From positions 1 to 64,000 of the forward strand of contig JBAJFE010000045.1 in the NCBI GenBank assembly GCA_037903355.1: a stretch of DNA of 64,000 nucleotides, read 5' to 3'. The DNA comes from Trichuris trichiura (Eukaryota > Nematoda > Enoplea > Trichinellida > Trichuridae). This document shows positions 58,550-64,000 of the stretch, in pieces; the first letter of the stretch is position 1, and each line of letters starts with the position of its first letter. A program made the position numbers and the translations under genes. Below the pieces are notes generated by a model. It was given only the letters and a program-made list of their open reading frames with translations. It searched no databases and was not told the origin of the DNA.

Positions 58550-60400
58550 TGGAGAATAATTCTAAAGTATTAGGATGTACGTGCAAACAGGCCACTGTGA
58601 AAACGAAACGATTGAAAACCAGCTGCTATTTTTACGCATAGTGCTCTAAGATAATCAACAAAGTGCATCTACGTCGTACAACACTTTGCACATCCAAAAA
58701 AAGAGTCGTTGTGACTTTCTTATGCATCAGAAATTGAGCGACGCGAACAAACGCGACGATATAGCCAAACTTATGCTTTCATCCGAAGTCAAAGCTCCAT
58801 AACACAGCTAGAATCTCCAGCAACAAACTTTCTGTCTCTAACTCAACCTGTTGCTTAAACTGCAGCAAACCTCACTGAGCAGTGTGAACTCAACTTGAAA
58901 GGTTGAAAGTAGGCCAGCTAGTAAAGGGACGTTTTAATTGTAAACCAAGCGCTTCCATTTCCACAAACCGGAAACATCAGAGGTAACTTTGCCAAACCAT
59001 ATTCCATTTTCATGAAAGCAGAATTTCCTTATAACCATCTCTCCCTCTAATCACAGAATAAAGTTGAAAGAAAAATGTGCAAAGCTGATTACTCTCACAC
59101 ACTTCCACGATGGATAAAGCGCACATCAGCCACTGCGGTCAAGAAATGGAAACTATTTTTGCAATTCAACGTGAAGCTTTCACTGCCCATGCAAGGTCAG
59201 CGGCTGTAAATTTCCAGTGTGCATCATTTTGCTTCCACGCTTCATCCAAGGAAAAACTGCTGTTGGAAGGACTACCGCTGCCCAACCAAATAACAGCTGT
59301 CAGAACCAGTTGATGACCGGTACCTGAATATTTGAAAATGTATCCTGAGACGAATCGTAGGTCCAAACAACACTTGTAACGAAGTGACTAACTGAAGGGC
59401 AGTTGGGTAACATCGATCGATCTTCTCATAGCCACATGAAGTGCCGCTGGATACTTGGCAACGTATGGGCGCTACCTTTTGGGCCGCTACAGACCAAAGG
59501 CAGTCCCATGGCAAACTATCCATCAGCATAGCTTAAACAACAGCGTCCTGCAACAACAAAGCGAAAGGAAAGTACTGGCCAGGGGATAGAGTTTCATAGA
59601 CGTACCGGCGACGAGAGCAACTTTGTTCAAGCCTTTATGATGAGTCGACATGTAAAAGCGTACCTACTTCACACAGCCGTATAGACAACTTCTGTTTCTC
59701 CAGTGAGCGAAGTTTAACGGTTTTTCTTTGTTGTCCACAAGTTGTTCTTCGAAGAAAGGTATCAGTGCAGGAAAACTCCGCTCTCGCAAAGAGTACCCTA
59801 ATAAAACACAAGTGTTTGACTGAGAATGCCAAATGCCGCCAAGATAAAGGTCACTGGAAACCGTTGGTTACATGGGATACTTCAACGAAAAAGCTTACAC
59901 TGCTTACGCATACTCAGCAGTGGCCCCTTTCCAGGATGTCTTGCCTCCAGTTTTGATAGTCTCACGCAGAATCTCACGCACAACCACAAATAATTGCAAA
60001 TTCATATGAAAACAAGCAGCGTCACATGACGCTGGAAATGACCACCAATATCAGGAGCACATGGGCATTAGTCGTGTGTTCAAGCATGACCAAGTGAAAA
60101 TACAAATTTCCGGTGCATACTGCAATCCGAACACTAATAGAAACACACAATTCTTCACCATATGCTCCACAACTGTAGCAAACTAAGCAACAGTTGAACA
60201 TTGTCGCAAACGTGCATCAGGATAACTTCCACGACGTTCTACACGGAGCAAAAGCACAAACGACAAACAGACTCCGTCAAAACACAACAGCGTCGACAAG
60301 TGCTATTTCCACTTCTGCTATTTAGCTTCTGTTTCAATCACACACCATCGTTTCCTCAACGATATTTTGGCCATTCCGTTTAGTTGACTTTGCGAGAGTA
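58550..60400 (+). repeat. Block B of the diverged 1.8-1.9 kb direct duplication
   Basis: Partner of block A at 52780-54720; see that entry for shared landmarks. The right boundary coincides with the start of a degenerate tRNA-Phe-like sequence, which block A lacks. Confidence 0.8.
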
Positions 60401-60455
60401 GGGACAGCGTTAGACTGAAGATCTAAATGCCACCGGTTGAATCCGGGCTCAAGGC
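60371..60455 (+). pseudogene. Degenerate tRNA-Phe(GAA)-like sequence
   Basis: The anticodon arm of tRNA-Phe is clear: gttagactgaagatctaaa with anticodon GAA (bases within 60409-60427). It is followed by a T-arm-like ccggttgaatccggg that lacks one loop base. The D arm region is disordered (tagttgac...gagagt) and the acceptor stem does not pair. I read it as a tRNA pseudogene or tRNA-derived repeat end. Confidence 0.5.
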
Positions 60456-60713
60456 AAAAGCGTTGATTTAACTATAGTTCCACTATGCCTACAATATTAT
60501 TGTTGAATTGATAGCTTAGGAAGAGAAAATGGCAATATTGTTGGAGCTATTTGAAATTACAAATTTGTCGGAATTTCCAAAACGGACGATGTGAAAATTT
60601 GCATGTGAACTATCCAACTGCATAACTTGGAATATTTAAAATTCGTGCTGGGTAAAGTTCAGATGGTTATTCACACGGCGGTTTATTATGTTGGTTAAAC
60701 TTTAGACCGTATT

Positions 60714-60776
60714 GCCTAGGCCGGGAGTCGAACCTGGATTGACTGCTTAGATCGCTACACCATCTACGCGATGGAC
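60714..60776 (-). pseudogene. Degenerate tRNA-like sequence
   Basis: On the minus strand a D-arm-like gtagatggtgtagcg and a T arm ccaggttcgactcccgg are both recognisable (A and B boxes), but the region between is too short for a normal anticodon arm and the 5' end does not pair with the 3' cctaggc. The identity cannot be assigned. Confidence 0.5.
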
Positions 60777-61182
60777 AGACTATTTTACAGGATTTCTCTG
60801 CACGTTGATTTATGTTAAGCTGGTTTTCCTTCAAAACGGCAAATTGTATGTCCACTTATCAGTACTCTACTAAACACGTCGCATTTGCACCATCTGCATA
60901 CGTGGTGAAGAATTCTCCTCTATCAAATTCACGTCCGTTGCAGGTCGCTTTGATAGAAGGCCATTAACGTTCAATTGAATTATATGTGAATATTAACATG
61001 ACCTTAATGAAGACCAGGTTAATTTTTTACGGATAAGTAGTGTTAGTGATTTTACAGTAGCACTCTGCTGACCTTTCAGGAATAACGTTATCTGAAAGTC
61101 TTGTTTTAAGCGAAGCTGACTCTTACGGAAACCATGTTCACTGATTCAAAAAAATTTGTACGTGTATGCAGTTTCAGTGTAT

Positions 61183-61255
61183 GCCCATGTAGCTCAGTCG
61201 GTAGAACGTTAGGCTTTTAACCTAAATGTCCAAGGTTCGACCCCCTGCGTGGACG
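61183..61255 (+). tRNA. tRNA-Lys(TTT)-like, probably decayed copy
   Basis: Cloverleaf order: acceptor gcccatg, D arm tagctcagtcggtaga, anticodon arm ttaggcttttaacctaa with TTT, T loop ggttcgacc. It differs from the intact copy at 62038-62110 by three G-to-A changes (D stem, T stem, acceptor); the last two disrupt base pairs. No T-run terminator follows closely, which also favours a decayed gene. Confidence 0.7.
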
Positions 61256-62037
61256 ATCGCAAAGGCGGTTATCGTTTACCACCGTTTACTCAAGCTGCTC
61301 TCCATTTGTCTAACAGCCGAAACTGTTTATTCTCTACGAGCTACTGGCTATCCCATACGGACATGTCAACTTTTTAGTCTGCTGTTTATGGCCCAATGTA
61401 TTCAGTTGATAGCTGTATGCGTAAACGCATTTTTTAATAACAATGCAAGATGGAGTCGCCATCAGTCCGCCACTATTTTGTGAGATGAAATCTTCCTGAG
61501 ACGTAAATAATTTCCTTCCTCTGTGCGGATGAGCTTCCGGGTGTGACTGTATTAGTTCAATTCAATGAATGGTGAGAACGTTTTTTTAGTTCTATGCATC
61601 TGAGTGCCCCTGAATTTACTAAACGATTATTACAGAAGTGTAAATGCCTACATGGTTGAAAAGCTTGAACGAGTCGGAATATACACGACTTAGCACGTGA
61701 AAAGCTCATAGTGAAAGCTCCGTGATTTTAAATAAGGCGGCAAAAAGGCGCCTTACAAAACGGGGTTTTGTGAATCCGCTCCTGCTGATAGAAACCTTGT
61801 TTTGGCTAATTGTTAATGCGTAATAATATTGAAGTAAAACCAACGTGGAAATGTTCCTTCGTGAGGCGTGCACGTTTAGGTACACCTGATTAAAATGAAG
61901 TGTACATGTTCTCCGGCAATTCTATGTATCCATTCATTGTTCGCATTTCTTGTATTAAAATGTAATATAAATCAGTTTGCGCGTTTCATATGCAGCAAAA
62001 GCATACTGCATCACTCAAAACATGTCACCTTTCCTGA

Positions 62038-62110
62038 CGCCCACGCAGGGGGTCGAACCCTGGACATTTAGGTTAAAAGCCTAACGCTCTACCGACTGAG
62101 CTACATGGGC
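62038..62110 (-). tRNA. tRNA-Lys(TTT)
   Basis: A 73-nt cloverleaf on the minus strand: acceptor gcccatg pairs fully with cgtgggc, D arm gctcagtcggtagagc, anticodon arm with loop cttttaa (anticodon TTT), T arm cagggttcgaccccctg. The discriminator base is G. A TTTT run 20-25 bases downstream could serve as the RNA polymerase III terminator. No intron. Confidence 0.95.
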
Positions 62111-62462
62111 AGTTGCATGCTGAGTCGACATTCATGAAGTTTAGAGTAATATGATCCCAGGTTCATGTAAGTAACAAGGTCTGTTTGGATATGTTACTTT
62201 GTTACACGTATTGCATAACACTTAGATGTGAAAATACAGCTTTTTGGTACGGGACTGTATGTTTTCATGATAAATTGTATCTTCTTACTGAATATGTGTC
62301 CCGTTTAAGTACAAAACCTTTCAATCCCGATTAACTGTCCACTATCTGGCTCTTTGGACTTCATTAAGCTACATGCTCAATTATTTTCATTCATTGTGCA
62401 TTGGCATTTTTTCAATGCTCCGATTGCCTTCCAGAATAGTATGTTGTATTTTAAAATTAAAC

Positions 62463-62490
62463 ACTACTGACTGAGCTACATGGGCAGGGC
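62463..62490 (-). pseudogene. 5' fragment of tRNA-Lys
   Basis: The minus strand reads gcccatgtagctcagtcagt, the first 20 bases of the Lys gene with one change, and then diverges. It lies 350 bp beyond the intact gene. It is a truncated copy. Confidence 0.75.
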
Positions 62491-63166
62491 AGCTACATGG
62501 TTCTTGTCGTTGCTGTATGATCATCGTGCTATTAATATGACCTAAATTTCACGGTAGGTACAACTTTCTGTAAAGCAACTGGCCTTTTTATATTAATGCT
62601 ATTAATATGATCATCATACCATCATCACTAAGGGATGATTCACACTGCTGACTTAACCTGAATGAATTCTTGAAGCAGTTTAGGTTAAAGGGTTACTTCT
62701 GAGCAACGCACGGTGTCCACTTTATTCCAACTGGACTACTACTTCCTGAGGTATTGATACGTTACGTTGCCAACAAGTCGGCATAGTCAGAACCGGTCGA
62801 CCGTTGAGGATAGCGAAAAAGAAAATAATTCTATTCAGGAAGCTGTGGCCCCATAGTCTGAACATCCTTTATTCGTCATGTAGCTCTGCCGTTCTCCACA
62901 GCAAGTGCTGATAGATGAAAGTTTAGATCACAAGGTTTGCTTATGTGTCTTTCCATCTTCGGTGTTGGTCTGTGCATGAACACTGAACGCAACAGAATGA
63001 ACATTTCTAAGGGAACGAGTATCAACCAATGCTGAAGAATGAATCTGATAGTTCTGAGAGACAGTTAGTATATATTCAGATTAATGTTTGTCGTGAATGA
63101 AAGTATTCTTGCATGTGTAGCATGAATGATAGTTTTATCGATGGCTGCGTCACAAAAAGACACATG

Positions 63167-63238
63167 TTCCCGTGCCGGGAATCGAACCCGGGCCGTGTGG
63201 GTGAGAGCCACAAATCCTAACCACTAGACCACACGGGA
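63167..63238 (-). tRNA. tRNA-Glu(CTC)
   Basis: A 72-nt cloverleaf on the minus strand: acceptor tcccgtg pairs with cacggga, D arm ggtctagtggttagg, anticodon loop ctctcac (anticodon CTC), T arm cccgggttcgattcccggg type with perfect pairing. A TTTTT run lies about 12 bases downstream and fits a polymerase III terminator. Confidence 0.95.
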
Positions 63239-63507
63239 CGACGGATTGAGTTAAAGCTTGCTTAAAACTGTAAACTGTACTGTATCCTTAAAGAATGTTT
63301 TCTATGTATTACATAACAGTTTAAAGCAAACTGCTGTTGCTGCTTTCGTTTACAAAAATTGAAAAGACCCTCTGAGCGATAAGAAAGTTTTACGGAATCA
63401 CTTGTTTTACCGCGAATAAACTGGCCTACAATGGTTCTAGAATGACCAACTTCCAAGCAGTTTGTTTTTGTATAGTTCGACCAGGTCTCTTGTAGCTCAG
63501 ACTAAAA

Positions 63508-63579
63508 GGGTTAGTGGTCTAGTGGTATGATTCTCGCTTAGGGTGCGAGAGGTCCGGGGTTCAATTCCCCGCTAACCCC
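63508..63579 (+). tRNA. tRNA-Pro(AGG)
   Basis: A 72-nt cloverleaf: acceptor gggttag pairs with ctaaccc, D arm ggtctagtggtatgatt, anticodon arm tctcgcttagggtgcgaga with anticodon AGG, T arm ccggggttcaattccccg. The discriminator is C. A TTT run follows directly. The sequence closely matches the metazoan tRNA-Pro consensus in the D and anticodon arms. Confidence 0.96.
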
Positions 63580-63884
63580 TTTGCGTTCAGTGCGTCGCTT
63601 GTGAAGGCGTTGCGCAAAACCTCTTTTATCAATACAAGTTAAGTTTAATATGTTTTTCTCAGTAAGACATTCAAAGACTAAGGATTTACTTGGCGATTAT
63701 AGATTTCAGTGGCAACTGCAATGGGCAACAATTTGCGCCAAAAGAAAATTTACGAATCCGTTACAAAGGACTCCAGTTTTAAAGCAGATGTTCCTTTACT
63801 AGTATTCTGGAACACAATGGACATACACATTATGTGTAAGCTTAGGCGAGGGCAGAATAGGATGAACTGTAAGCAATTCCCAAT

Positions 63885-64000
63885 TGACCTTCTTTGAAGT
63901 TGCCGCCTCCGCTTCTGGCGGAATTGAGCTAAGAAAAACGCCATTGTTCAATTGCGCCCTCCACCCCCACTTGACCTTTCTTTGAAGTTGCCGCCTCCAC
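63885..64000 (+). repeat. Direct repeat reaching the right window edge
   Basis: The block ctttgaagttgccgcctcc, preceded by ttgacct, occurs at about 63885-63910 and again at 63971-63998, about 88 bp apart. This may be the start of a tandem array beyond the window. Confidence 0.7.

Overview
This is nuclear DNA of a small invertebrate animal. Five to seven protein-coding genes carry short introns (about 43-100 bp) with GT...AG borders, and there are animal-type transposons and a cluster of nuclear tRNA genes. The gene families (mucolipin, FoxB, hnRNP M, EHD, a histidine-phosphatase-like gene), the very compact introns, the roughly 40-45% GC judged by eye, and the mix of copia, R2-like and hAT remnants suggest a nematode, possibly a clade I (whipworm-like) worm. 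The phylum is inferred; the gene families are well supported.

Layout. 1-2583 is a decayed Ty1/copia retrotransposon on the minus strand, with its 5' LTR and copia-type primer-binding site inside the window and its 3' part beyond the left edge. About 2790-5690 is a decayed non-LTR element with a restriction-like endonuclease (R2/R4/NeSL type), also minus. 6584-8218 is a non-autonomous hAT-like element flanked by an 8-bp target duplication. 9745-10305 is a diverged tandem duplication. 11291-13557 holds ten exons of a mucolipin (TRPML/CUP-5) channel gene, minus. 18996-19643 is a single-exon FoxB/LIN-31-like forkhead gene, minus. 19.6-29.4 kb is gene-poor. 29389-33018 is a complete nine-exon hnRNP M/MYEF2-like gene, minus, with a perfect 67-bp palindrome in its largest intron. 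35057-35364 is a terminal exon of unknown function, minus. About 37232-39049 is a partly resolved gene of unknown function, plus. 40097-42031 is a divergent EHD-family ATPase, plus. 45003-46010 is a histidine-phosphatase-fold gene that has lost its catalytic residues, minus. 49956-50704 is the 3' end of a hAT (Buster-like) transposase with its right terminal repeat. 51.0-60.4 kb is repeat-rich and apparently non-coding, including a diverged duplication of about 1.8 kb. 60.3-63.6 kb carries tRNA genes Lys(TTT), Glu(CTC) and Pro(AGG), plus degenerate copies.

The genes do not form an operon or pathway. Mucolipin and EHD both act in endosome/lysosome membrane traffic, but they lie 27 kb apart and nothing suggests co-regulation. 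I found no convincing new multi-gene system. The observations most worth checking are the apparently dead phosphatase-fold protein, the EHD paralogue with a lysine-rich tail, the long near-perfect hairpins, the hAT composite, the duplicated 1.8-kb block and the unknown gene at 37-39 kb. Exon borders were placed by hand from homology, splice consensus and reading-frame phase.
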